DNA of 64,000 nucleotides. Source: Apoda limacodes. Lineage: Eukaryota > Arthropoda > Insecta > Lepidoptera > Limacodidae. The notes below the pieces were generated by a model. That model made no database searches, was not told the DNA's origin, and worked only from the letters and a program-made list of their open reading frames with translations. Both the position numbers and the translations under genes were made by a program. Location of the stretch: the NCBI GenBank assembly GCA_946406115.1, contig OX291544.1, positions 18,431,521-18,495,520 of the forward strand, given 5' to 3'. Shown piece by piece: positions 1 to 10,309 of this stretch (position 1 is the stretch's first letter; the number at the start of each line of letters is the position of its first letter).

Positions 1-1370
1 GTGGGGCCTGCCCTCACTGCGTCCAGCACAACCGCGCCCTGCCCGTCCATCTCATCGCGTTTGCCTCCGCGTTCTCGCTCGCGCTCTCCCCGCTCACGCT
101 CTCTATGCCGCGTCCCGCACTCCCGCGACCCGCGACTCGCTCGCCGCAATCTTCGGGCCCCCGTGCCCGCTCGCCCCCCCACTCCGGTAGCAAATGTGGC
201 CTCTTCCGGGTCACTCGCTACCCCGTCGCCCCCTCCGACCCCAGCCCCCTCAGAGACCGCTGCCTTGTCCCCGGAAGCCGTAATGTCCGCTGAGTCGGCG
301 TTGTCCTCTAATGAGGACGGCAAGAAGCGGAAGAAGACTGCCAAGTCCAAAAACGCTTCGGCGGCATCCGCTCAGGAGTCTTCTCCCCCTCCCTCCGACT
401 CTGAGGCTAAACGCCTCAAAGCGCCTAGCGCTTCCCCGTCCCCGTCCACCTTGGTGGCCAGCCCTGAGCCAGCCACCATGGACACCACCCCCGCCGCCAC
501 CTCTTCTCTCTCTCTCTCGCCGACTGTCCCACTTCGGGACGGAAGGAAAAAACTCCGCCCCCTGTTGTCATCAAAGACAAAGGGGCCTGGCCAAACATCG
601 CATGATCGATGAAGGCCAAGCGTATCAATTATACGCACGCCCGCAACGATGTCGAACGCGGCATCAAAGTCCAAGTCCCAACACCAACAGATTTTCGAAA
701 TCTGACGGCTTTTCTAACGGCTCAAAGGTACGAGTACCACACGTACTCGCTGGCCGATGAGCGCGTTATCAGGGCCGTAATAAGGGGAGTCCCTAAGGAA
801 TTCTCCGCGGCAACCGTTAAGGACGACTTGATCGCCCAAGGCCTCCCAGTTAGGGAAGTACATCGTATGTACAACGGCCGTAACCGATCTGAATGCTACG
901 ACATGGTGCTCGTAGTACTAGATCTCACAAAAGAGGACAAAGCTATCTTTAACATTAAAGATATTTGCAGCCTAAAAGGCATCCGGGTCGAGACTCCGCA
1001 AAAGCGGTCGACTCCAGGACAATGCCACCGATGCCAGCTAACGTATGGCCACACACAGCGCAACTGCACACGCAGACCGCGCTGCGTGAAATGTCTTCGC
1101 GATCACGCCACTCCGGACTGTGATCGCAACCGCGATAACGCATCCGACCCGGTCGCTTGCGTACTCTGTGGGAGCCTGCGAATTACCGCAGGTGCTCAAA
1201 AGCTCCCAAACAGAACCCGCGTACACCCAAAAAGGATAAATCGCGCCCGTCTGCCCCCCCGCCAACAGGCCCCGCTTGTGCCTGCTCCCCTCTCTGCCGT
1301 CAACGCCTGGAGCCGCCCTCCAGCGCTAGTCGACGCGGCCAAGTCTTTACACAACTTGCATCCGCCCCTT
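1..1370 (+). pseudogene. LINE ORF1 (gag-like, C2HC zinc-knuckle) remnant
   Basis: ORF1 proteins of jockey-clade LINEs bind the element RNA. Bases 1-~540 read in frame 1 as a Pro/Ser/Arg-rich N-terminus with a basic stretch (EDGKKRKKTAKSK). The reading then moves to frame 3, where the conserved PPPVVIKDKGAW block is found, is interrupted by TGA at 603-605, and continues through the central domain. Two zinc knuckles follow: CHRCQLTYGHTQRNC (from base 1023, C-X2-C-X5-H-X4-C) and CVKCLRDHATPDC. A third, CVLCG, is broken near 1170 by another frame shift, after which the lysine/proline-rich tail is found in frame 2. At least three disabling changes make this a pseudogene. Confidence 0.8.
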
Positions 1371-1371
1371 A

Positions 1372-1647
1372 CTAGCTTATTCTAGCGTAGTCTTTGCGTT
1401 ATCCAAGCGCAATCTCCACAAACTTCAGACCCTCCAAAACCGCTTTCTCAGAGCGGCCTGCGGAGCCTCCTGGTACGTCCGCAACGCGGACCTACACAGA
1501 GATTTCGAACTCCCCACGATTCCCCAATATTTCAAAGATCTGGCAGTCCGCTTTTTCGAGCGTACACAAAATCACCCGAATCGATTAATTGTGCAATCTT
1601 CAACGTACCATCCCCCGATCGACCTCGGCACGGTCGTAAAACTATAG
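1372..1647 (+). pseudogene. LINE ORF2 C-terminal tail, fused to ORF1 by deletion
   Basis: An uninterrupted frame reads LAYSSVVFALSKRNL, then LQTLQNRFLRAACGASWY, and ends at TAG 1645-1647. This is the conserved C-terminal region after the reverse transcriptase of jockey/X elements (the LQTLQNRFLR and WYVRN blocks). Everything between the ORF1 tail and this point is absent, so roughly 2.5 kb was lost, judging from the usual size of the family. The same tail in a worse state is seen at 28497. Confidence 0.8.
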
Positions 1648-2092
1648 TTAGGCGGCCTCGGCACGTACTAACGGGGCCCCAGATGACGATCTCGCTATCC
1701 GGATAGCGAGATTAGTCTCAACGACCTCCCCCAATAGGGCCTCCCTGCAAACACGACGCCGACGTCCCCGGGTTCGTCGGCGCCCGAACGGATACACGAG
1801 GTATCAAAGAGTGCCGGGGCGCTTCTCGCCCCCACTCAATCGCAACCGCACCCACGTAACGGGGAACTCCCCTCCGGGCGGTGACTCACCTTCGGGTTCG
1901 AGACTCACGCCGGTCGAAGGGACGCCCCCGAGAGCGACAACCCAAGCCGAGGCTCCCCCCGCGGGGAGTCCTTGAGCGTTGGGCGCTATACGGGCTGAGG
2001 CTCCTTCAGAGACTCGCCCAAATAAAGTCCGGTGAAGCAGTAATGGCTGCAACAGCCAACTGCATAGTCAGTTCGGAAAAAAAAAAAAAAAT

Positions 2093-4856
2093 AACACTGT
2101 TGGTGTGTGTATTACATTGTGACAAATGAAAAATGATCGCAAACTCGTAGAAATAAACGTAACATCTATGGAATAAAATAAATTGTTCTGTCAGTCTACA
2201 AGTTGTTTAGATAGCAATGCAATTTACTAGCAAGAGAAAGGCGGAAGCTGTTTTCACTTCATATAATATTCCAATCGAGTTATTCAGCGTCTCCTTTATT
2301 GTACTGTGGATCAATAGACATCTTTTTAAGTTCGATAAATACGACGTGACAAAAATTTGTATCGAATTTCCTTTAAAGTAAAACATATAACATAAAGTTA
2401 GTTAAAGTAAGTAATGTAAACAAACACAGTTGTTTCTACCAAGCTGAATTCTTTTTTTGAGGTAGACAGACATACATTTGAGAAATTTATGTTACATACC
2501 GAAATCAGCCTTAATGAATCTCTCCAGCTTTAGTCTATCCCGTGACCGACAACTCAACTGAAGACTGGTTAGCACAAACGTGGCCCATATACTCCAGGCT
2601 GCGTTCCACGAGACCTTGCATAAACACAGCCATCACAACGACACCGTCAGAGAATCAAAGATATGGAATGAGCTCTCCACTTTTAAATCAGTCCGTAACT
2701 CTAGTTGGCTAACATAAATCAGTCCGTAACACTAGTTGGCTAACATAAATTCACAAATTAAAACCCGACTACACAAATATCACGCTCTAAGAAGTAGGAA
2801 ACAAGAAAATATTCTCATCTGAAATTGAAAATATGTACAAACTATTCATTAGTTATCGTCTATTAAATAAACAACTTACACATAATATATTTTAGTGTAT
2901 TTATTTAATATTCATAGTTATGTTAAGAGGACAGCCGTGGTCGTATGCCACCTGCAACCTTCCCCTAAAAAACAATACATTCTAACAGTAGTAAGCGTTC
3001 ATGAGGCAAAGTGCGACAAATTTACATTGCAAAGAAAATGAATGCAGTATAATATGGTGGTCTTACCGCTATTTGAGCGATCTCTTCCAGACAAACCATG
3101 GGAAAGAGATTTTAAAAGCACTTTACCAGAATAGGTTTGTACGAAAATCCGTTAATTTTGAAGCTAAATACGTAATTTCGATAGTTTTGTGTTTCAGATT
3201 TGAAATTTACCACAGTGGTTTCTTTTCTGAACATAGGCGAGCAATAAGAAAGGATTTTGCTTAACTTACCCCCTTTTAAGGGATGATATGGAAGTTGAAA
3301 CTTTATATTAAAATTAATCATTTCTGAAGTAAAATTTATAATAATTGGTACCTATTTGGTTTGAGGTTGAAAATTAAGATTGACGTTACACCTGTGTTGG
3401 AAAATCGTCCCTTAGAGGGCAAAATAGGAGATGAAAAATTGTATGAGAATTCCAATATTTTTATTTCTAGATACTTGAATTTTTTATAATAACATACGCG
3501 AGCAGTTAGAAACAATTTTGAAAAAATTATCTTCTAAGGTGGTAAAATAGGGGTTAGGAATTTGTATGGAAATCCGTTATTTTTAAGCTTAACTTCACGG
3601 ACACTTGAATACCTAGTATGTACCTATTGGTACATTTTTTTTTTATAGAGAGAAAATAATTTACAGGAACATTCACACGGACTATAAGTATAGTACGAGA
3701 AACATGTTTCAAAATACATACATAGTGAGTTTAATTTTTATATTTCTGTTAGTTTATGTGTGAAATAAGGTCCAGTGTACAGTATAATTTAAGATTCGTA
3801 TTTTAATCTGTGAAAATACTGAGTTAGTATCATTTCAGTTGGGTCTGACACAAACATACTGGCCCTACACTTACCAAGCTTAACTATAAAGAGCTGTCAT
3901 TACCACACAATCCATTTAATGTTGACCCCTGTCCCTGTAGGATTAATGAAGCAGTTAGCTCGCTGGCAGCTCGTTTATCCGTCGTGTCAATGTAAGGGTA
4001 TTTGTGAAATATATATGGTGCATCCCTCTTAATTGCTTAAAAATATTTGCTGAGGGTTAAATGATTTAAGGAAACCTCTCTGTTTCACAAGAATTTGGTA
4101 TATATTACAAAGATAAGTAAGATAACTCATTGTATAGATAGACAATTTAGCGTTATTTAGATGTTTTAGAGTTTCAATTTATTTTGCTGTAAGCTTATTT
4201 GTTGATTTATGTTTAGAATATTGTAAGAAGGTTTATTTTTATATTTTTCTTTTTAAAATAGTGATTTTAATTAATTAATTATTGCTTCTAACAATTCTAA
4301 AGTGTTTTTTGATATACTACGGAAATAATGGTATTATTGCTTCAATTTTTAATAATTTTCTGACACAGAATAAAAACTGTTATTATGCACATAATTTTTA
4401 CCGATTTTCAAGAAAAAAAAACTAATAACCTTATCCTTTATTTTTATAATATATGAATGAAAAATACGTAGCAACAACAATAGAAACAATCACAGAGATG
4501 ATCAATACTTTCCTTTTATGTAACATTTCTCTTAAATAAAATATAACAACGGCAGTTTTCCCAAATCATATTTCAACAGACTGTCAAAAGCCCATAAAAG
4601 ATATTGAAAACAATTTGAAAGATATCTTACCCCACGGACGTGTTTGGAAAAGACGCCTTTTACCAAAGATATATGAATGCCGATCTTTTACGTGAACCTA
4701 TCAAATGGGAATACATTTGCTGTGAACTCGATGACATTGTTACTGACACTGACACTAATATTTTTAGTCTTTACTTTGTTTCCACCTTTCCAATTAATTT
4801 ATTAGTAATTTATAAATTAATTAAATAATTATAATTGATTGTTAATTGTAGTTTTT
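2093..4856. other. AT-rich non-coding stretch
   Basis: No gene is recognised. Short open frames at 3001-3264 (+), 3112-3321 (-) and 4640-4828 (+) have no motif I can name and sit in AT-rich sequence. The stretch includes the 33-bp tandem duplication at 2682-2747. The sequence just before it (2515-2680) is less AT-rich but shows no clear protein. Confidence 0.5.
2682..2747. repeat. Tandem duplication, 2 x 33 bp
   Basis: Two adjacent copies of a 33-bp unit beginning AAATCAGTCCGTAAC differ at one position. This is a simple local duplication with no coding content. Confidence 0.9.
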
Positions 4857-4895
4857 AATATTTTGATAAATTGTTAAACAATTTATCAAAATATT
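4857..4895. repeat. Perfect 17-bp hairpin
   Basis: Arms at 4857-4873 and 4879-4895 are exact inverted repeats separated by a 5-base loop (TTAAA). The hairpin lies seven bases from the CTAG end of a Helitron-like fragment, on the far side of that end. Confidence 0.85.
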
Positions 4896-4902
4896 TTTAA
4901 CT

Positions 4903-5060
4903 AGCTGTGCCCGTGACGTTGTTTAGGTATATCACCTACGTGTAAAGGTTGTTTGTAAAACATGGTTAGGACAGTATAGTATTATATAATCTGTGGTAAT
5001 ACTAAAAAAAATGTTGCCGTGGTTATTGGTGACAATAAAAAAAGCTGTATTTCGAAAAAT
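4903..5060 (-). mobile_element. Helitron-like fragment, 3' end
   Basis: Read on the minus strand, the end is GTCACGGGCACAGCTAG. It resembles the widespread lepidopteran end with a short GC hairpin and terminal CTAG, the CTRR end expected of Helitrons. Only the end is clear. The inner boundary is arbitrary and no 5' terminus is visible. Confidence 0.5.
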
Positions 5061-5176
5061 CATTTATTCATGAAAGTTGTTGTTATTCAATAATTTTAAC
5101 GAATTACTGATTTTCTATAATGACCTTTTATAACATAATAAAGGACAAAAACTTTGTATAAATATTATTCCTACAG

Positions 5177-5322
5177 TTACTAAGAACTTAAAAAAATCTA
5201 ACGACGTTCTTAGTTTTGCCCCCAGCAGCCAAATCGTGCAAGAATTCAGGTCTGAGAACGCAAGGGCAAGCGACGTGCAGTTGTCCAGAAGAAAAGCAGC
5301 GTCTTCCAATACGGGTGGTTAA
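5177..5322 (+). CDS. Possible last exon, unrecognised (47 codons)
   Basis: A convincing acceptor (ATTATTCCTACAG, ending at 5176) is followed by an open frame from 5179 to TAA 5320-5322. The product is hydrophilic and rich in Ser, Arg and Ala, includes NDVLSFAPSSQIVQEF and RASDVQLSRRK, and ends NTGG. The stretch is less AT-rich than its flanks. I do not recognise the family. It could be a last exon, or an old transposon-derived or duplicated fragment. No matching donor or upstream exon was found. Confidence 0.22.
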
Positions 5323-6778
5323 TTGTCTTGCAAAGCAAAAACCCATTGGTGACTGCAATTGCTTAAACTAAGAGGGGTGATCTAGAGGAGTAAATGGTAC
5401 GTATACGTTCCATAAACACTATCACGCCATCGTCACAACACTATTTGTGTCGATTATCGTTACACAACTACGACGTGCTTGAGTTCCTTTAGCTTCATGA
5501 CGTGCGCGAAAATCCACTCACCCTAAAAGAATTGAGAAGTTTTCGTAAGAAAATTGAGAAATTCTTCAGAGTCATGTGTGGTGTTATCTAGATTGTCAAC
5601 AGTTTACAACGTATATAGAAGTGTACGTATAAATACTTGATTTATTTTTATTTATCATAAAATATCCCCCTTTTTACCAGACGAACCAGTTCTTGTAAGA
5701 TAGGTACACAACTATAGTACGGTAAGTTCACATGAACACACACCTCTGTTACATTTCTTCACCAACTTTTAGTAGAGCATAGGAGAATTTGTGAGTGGGT
5801 GGATTTCCATCCAGGTCAAGCTCAACCTATGAAGGTGTAGTCTTCATAAAGAGCTTTTTAACGAAGCATTCACTTCATCAGCCCTAGTTTCACGTCTTAC
5901 CACATGCATATTTTGTCAGAAATAGCCGCTAAAAAAATTAACACCTCCCGTCATGTATTGCTTTCTGCTAAAGATTTAGCTTTAGCTGCAACTGCTTTCC
6001 TGTTCCCTATCGAACATACATTTATCCTGTATCGAAACGCTATTCCTCAGCAAGTGCTCCTTGCCACTGTTGGTAACATTCCTCAGTTGGTGTTCATTTT
6101 TCTAAACCGATAGAAATCTTAAAAATGGGAAGCGCTGTTATGCGACTAGTAGCAGTGTGGCAGCCTTTTCCGAAAACGCTACTGCAATGGCAGGTCTGCC
6201 TTGTCTCCTGGCCTCTGCAAGGATGCCAGTGATAATGCATTTTCCCTGACAACTTCCCTGTTCCAGCGGGCGCATCTAGGAAAAACATTTTACCCTGACC
6301 GAGCCCTATGCTTTCATATTAAAGTTATAATTAAAAAATTCGTTCGCTTTAAGGTAAACTAAGTGACGTAGCCATTGACGGCCATACTTATTGTGCCTGT
6401 ATGATAATTAGTTTCGGCGGCGTACTGTCTGTTTCTACGGTCTTGGTTAGCCAAAAGTTGCAGTACCCGTAACCCATATTCACTGAGAGGATTTTCACTG
6501 ATCAAAATAACTACGTTCTGAAGACAAGACTGCTGTTTAAAACGCGTTCAGTGTTAATTTCAGGAGTACGCTTCTGTTCTGTTCTACGCAAAGAAAATGT
6601 CTTAAACGACTGGGACCTTAAGAGTGTTGGTGACTGCCAAGACGGTGACGCACTACTCAGGCTGCATGGTATATAGGATAGTCTTCGTCACCAACTACCC
6701 TTAAGAATGCCAGCGAAGTTAGGATTTATACTGTGTACGTTAAAAGCCGTAAATAATATAAATAGCCAAATAATATAA
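5323..6778. other. Non-coding stretch, nothing recognised
   Basis: A frame at 5904-6113 (+) is hydrophobic (AATAFLFPIEHTFILYR) but matches nothing I know. The 6115-6300 segment is somewhat GC-richer and non-repetitive within the window. No splice-supported gene was seen. Confidence 0.4.
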
Positions 6779-7072
6779 AGGGTCAAGTGCGAGTCGGACT
6801 CGCGCAATAAGGGTAAACCGATTGTAATTTTGGTAAGTTGTTATGAACACGCCGGGGAAGGTTTCTGAAAAAGAAAAAAAGGTCAAGTGCGAGTCAGATA
6901 GGGTCAAGTGCGACTAGGACTCGCACAATAATGGTTAACCGATTCTAATGAAATTTTGGTAAGTTGTTATGCACACGCCGGGGAATGTTTCTGAATTAGT
7001 ACAACCCTTTCACAACAGGTTGGTGCGGCAGTTATTTTTAAAAAAGAAACAACGTTCGCCGGGTCAGCTAGT
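6779..7072 (+). repeat. Tandem copies of the GTGCGAGTCGGACTCGC repeat family, ending in a Helitron-like terminus
   Basis: Two ~100-bp copies (6780-6880 and 6901-7000) each start GGTCAAGTGCGA and run to CACGCCGGGGAA. A 20-bp partial copy lies between them at 6881-6900. The start contains the near-palindrome GCGAGTCGGACTCGC, a hallmark of a very common lepidopteran interspersed repeat also seen at 41166 and 55705. The block ends with GTCAGCTAGT at about 7061-7070, like the Helitron 3' ends here. The frame across 6969-7238 is repeat sequence, not a gene. Confidence 0.7.
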
Positions 7073-7854
7073 AGTTATAAATATTTGGTATGTTTTAGGT
7101 GCACTTGTTTACTTATTATTAATTTCTGTTGATATTATGTTAGGTCCGAAAACGAAATCGCTAAATTTGCATTTTCTGTTTGCTCCTAGATATCTCAAGA
7201 ATCAATGGACCAATTTCTCTCATGATCATATCAATTGATACGCCACGTCATGACTAAAATCTGAAGAGTTTGAGCAAAATTGATCCAGCAGTTTTTTTTT
7301 ATCGCTCAAAAACTGATTTTTTTAAAGACCCAAAAAATATTCTCAAGAGATGCTCTTGTAGTACTTGCTACCGAACTTTTTCTTTGTATTTTATTGTAAC
7401 GAGTTTTTTTCTACTCTTTTGACGATAATATTGAAGTAAGCTCATTATGCGGCTACCTTTACGACCTATGCGATGCCATTTTTTTTTTACTTTCTCATCT
7501 AGCATACGCGCCATTGCATAAATTTAACAAAGTACGTATGGTTTTAAATAAGCACAACGTATGAAATCCATTTGAAACTTAATGCCTAAGTTAACCTCGC
7601 TTTTAATTCAAAATACAAATTTTTAGGAATATTTATTTATAAAGTGTCAAAAAGTAAATCAATTCTAAAATTAGATATGTAAATAATGTAATAAAACTAT
7701 CTTTTATTATTTAATGCCCATTCCTTACTAATATTTATTTGTGGAAGTCTGTTTATTATTGTCTAACGTCGCTGTAGAGTAGACAATAAATATTACAATT
7801 CATTCAAGGCCATTGGCTAATTTTACCCCGAAATTTTCAAAAATTCTACGGAAA
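7073..7854. other. AT-rich non-coding stretch
   Basis: No gene or clear repeat boundary. It contains homopolymer T runs only. Confidence 0.4.
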
Positions 7855-8004
7855 TATCTGTAAACGATTTCGACGTAAATGAACTATAGCCTGGAGCTAA
7901 AGCAAATTTTCTTAATATAATCAAGGACTTGCCGTAGAAATCCCACCCCTATAACAAAATTTAGCTTTGGTGGAGCAGCGGGCAAAGCCTGATTCCAAAT
8001 ACAA
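7855..8004 (+). mobile_element. Degenerate Helitron-like 3' portion
   Basis: AAGGACTTGCCGTAGAAATC followed by GTGGAGCAGCGGGCAAAG matches the 3' half of the copies at 9286 and 14579, where a similar phrase precedes the GC hairpin end. The 5' part is unrecognisable. Confidence 0.45.
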
Positions 8005-9285
8005 TCTTAGGTATACAGTATGTGCCTATGTAACAAAACAAATAGTTTACTAAAATGCTTTTTATTTACGGCCATAGATATGTTTACGCTCTTAAATTTA
8101 CAAACTTTTGCCACAATAGTTATAGCTAGTTACTATAAGAAACTCTCTAACCAACGAGACCCTATTATAAAGCGAACACTGTCTGTCTATCTGTATGTCC
8201 GACCTTTAAAGGGCTCAGTTAAACCGTGAAGCTAGGATGTTTTAATGTACATAAAACATGTGTAATGACAGGGGATTTTTTGACGAATAACTAAATTGAT
8301 ATACACAGACCACATGTCAATTTCCATGTGTTTAATTTTTGCTAATATATTGTCAAATTAGTAAATATTGCTGAAGGTATATAGAAAATACTCTAAACCT
8401 CAACTCTTTACAGAATGTTGTCCACGTCAGTGTTATTTTTTATTGTGATTACTTACAAGTTTTATCACAATAGGTATTTAAATATCTAAATCGTTTTATA
8501 AATCTAAATGTATTATAAAAGGTTATGGTTAACAGCAAGTAGATTATGGTGTAACGTATTTGACAAAGTAGTTATAGTGTAAACCGTAAGGAAAAACGAC
8601 AAATATTTGATAGGTATACAGAATATTTTTTATTCAATTATTTTTTACTAAACTAGTTACAAACAGTTTAAGAAGTACTGTAAATTATTCCCTGTGCCTA
8701 CAATTTTATAATATTAATTTAACAAATAAAGGTATGATTGCCGACTGTTACTATCAGGCAACATACTGCTTTTTGTATAAATTTTTGTATTGTGTGGACA
8801 ATGGGATCTAAAACTTAATGCTTATCATATATATCATAACAAAAATAAATTGTTAGATGTACTTGTTAAACACATTACCCACTAAGCAAGCCAAACTTGC
8901 AATAACATTGCTAATCATTTCATTTGGGGGCTTGTAGGTAAGTTTTAAGTACAAGGTTGCAACATTCCTGTAAGCTTTCAGTAACCCCAACCGAAGCCCT
9001 AGAGGCCGCGCTAGTAGTAACCTCTGTTACTTACCGAGTCCTGATCACTGAAATGTATCATAACTTTAGAATGAAATGTTGCATTAATATGATAATTGTA
9101 ACGTACAAAAAGAAAATAAAGAGCAATGCTTGGGCACCCAGGTTCATTATAAGTATTTTAAAATTATATATTTTTACAACCCTTATATTAGTTTCACCTG
9201 TTTGTTTGTTTCGATCAAATCTTGCAATCGTAATTTCGATCGCATCCCGACTAGCTAGAACGCTAGCAAATACATTTTCATACAA
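8005..9285. other. AT-rich non-coding stretch with repeat debris
   Basis: 8145-8230 resembles the Helitron 5' region (CTATTATAAAGCGAACACTG, then tandem CTGTCTGTCTATCTG) but is too diverged to delimit. A frame at 8957-9295 (+) has no recognisable motif and runs into the next element. Confidence 0.4.
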
Positions 9286-9524
9286 TCCATACTAATATTA
9301 TAAATGCAAAAGTAACTCTGTCTGTCTGTTACCTCTTTACGCTGAAACCGCTCTACCGATTAAGATGAAAGTGGCATGGAGATAGTTTGAGTGCCACGGA
9401 AGGACATAGGCTACTTGAAAACGTCATTTGGGAGTCGTATTTTTTTCTATAATTAAGGAGTTGCCGTTGACACCTACACCGATAACCGAATCTAGGGCGG
9501 GTGGAACGGTGGGCAAAAGTTAGT
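9286..9524 (+). mobile_element. Lep1-type non-autonomous Helitron, near full length
   Basis: It starts at TCCATACTAATATTATAAAT, continues with TCTGTCTGTCTGTTACCTC and a phrase ending CGATTAAGATGAAAGT, and closes with GGGCGGGTGGAACGGTGGGC before TTAGT. Start, order of blocks and end match the lepidopteran Lep1 Helitrons as I know them. It encodes nothing. Helitrons make no target duplication, and none is seen. Confidence 0.65.
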
Positions 9525-9733
9525 TTTCTGTAAGCGTAGTTTTTAAATGTTATTATAATATTGTTTCTTATAAGAAAATCGATTCTTAAAAGTCTGCTCA
9601 TTAGAATGAAACCAACAAAATAAAATGAAATAATTTATATCGCAGCTTAAAACTATAAAGATTAATTTGAGGATTTTTCAATGCCCCATTCCTCTGATAT
9701 CGTGATATTCAGTATTTTTTTTCTGCCCCAACA

Positions 9734-10008
9734 TTGAAAATTATTTCCATCTAAAAAATATTATAAAATAAATATTATAATTAAATTAGACAAATATCTA
9801 AAATAAAATTAAAAATAATGTAGATTCAAAAAAGAAATATATCTGAGTCCTTACTGAGCATACTGATAACAACTAATTAGTATGCTTAGTAGGGAATTTT
9901 CAGATATATTTCTTTTTGAATCTGCATTATTTTTAATTTTATTTTAGATATTTGTCTAATTTAATTATAATATTTATTTTATAATATTTTTTAGATAGAA
10001 ATAATTCA
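9734..10008. mobile_element. Foldback MITE, ~275 bp, arms ~110 bp
   Basis: Nearly the whole element is one inverted repeat: 9734-9870 pairs with 9880-10008 around a loop near 9876 (GATAACAACTAATTA). The run of about 34 bp at 9751-9784, paired with 9961-9994, is exact. The arms are AT-rich and contain AATAAA-like words. It encodes nothing and lies 300 bp beyond the 3' end of the secreted-protein gene. The superfamily is not assignable because no clear target duplication is seen. Confidence 0.8.
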
Positions 10009-10276
10009 GATTTAGTATGACTTTCTTTACAGAATTGGTAATAGAACTTATTATTATCTTAATATTGATTAAAATATGGGTAATTCAGAAGATTAAGTTT
10101 ACTTAAATAAATCACATTTATTACATTACATACTATACTTAGCTACAGAATATTTTACATTTTCGATTTTTCGTTGGCTGTTGGTGTAATGCTTTGGATT
10201 GAAGGAAAAAACTTTTATCACCAAGATTTACTAAGCTTCAAAATATTGATTAATTTTCGCTATGTCGCTAAAAGTA

Positions 10277-10282
10277 TTTATT
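10277..10282 (-). terminator. Candidate polyadenylation signal AATAAA
   Basis: AATAAA on the minus strand, about 28 bases past the stop codon of the secreted-protein gene, would give a short 3' untranslated region. A second AATAAA at 10117-10122 (-) is an alternative. Confidence 0.45.
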
Positions 10283-10309
10283 TTTTTGACTAGTTTCAGT
10301 TAAGAAGGT

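Larger units (their letters stand above)
1..2092 (+). mobile_element. Jockey/X-like non-LTR retrotransposon, internally deleted
   Basis: The copy is cut by the window edge on its 5' side and ends in a 3' untranslated region and a run of A (about 2078-2090). It carries an ORF1 (gag-like) remnant to about 1370, then jumps to the last ~90 codons of ORF2. The endonuclease and nearly all the reverse transcriptase are missing. The 3' part (about 1480-2075) is GC-rich, unlike the surrounding AT-rich DNA, and recurs at 28497-28885 (+) and 46956-47440 (-), which defines the family's 3' end. Clade assignment rests on the ORF1 zinc-knuckle layout and the ORF2 tail, as known for jockey and X elements. 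It cannot move by itself. Confidence 0.85.

Noticed and set aside
6969..7238. 89-codon plus frame
   Set aside because: It begins inside the second tandem repeat copy and crosses a Helitron-like end, so it is not a gene.
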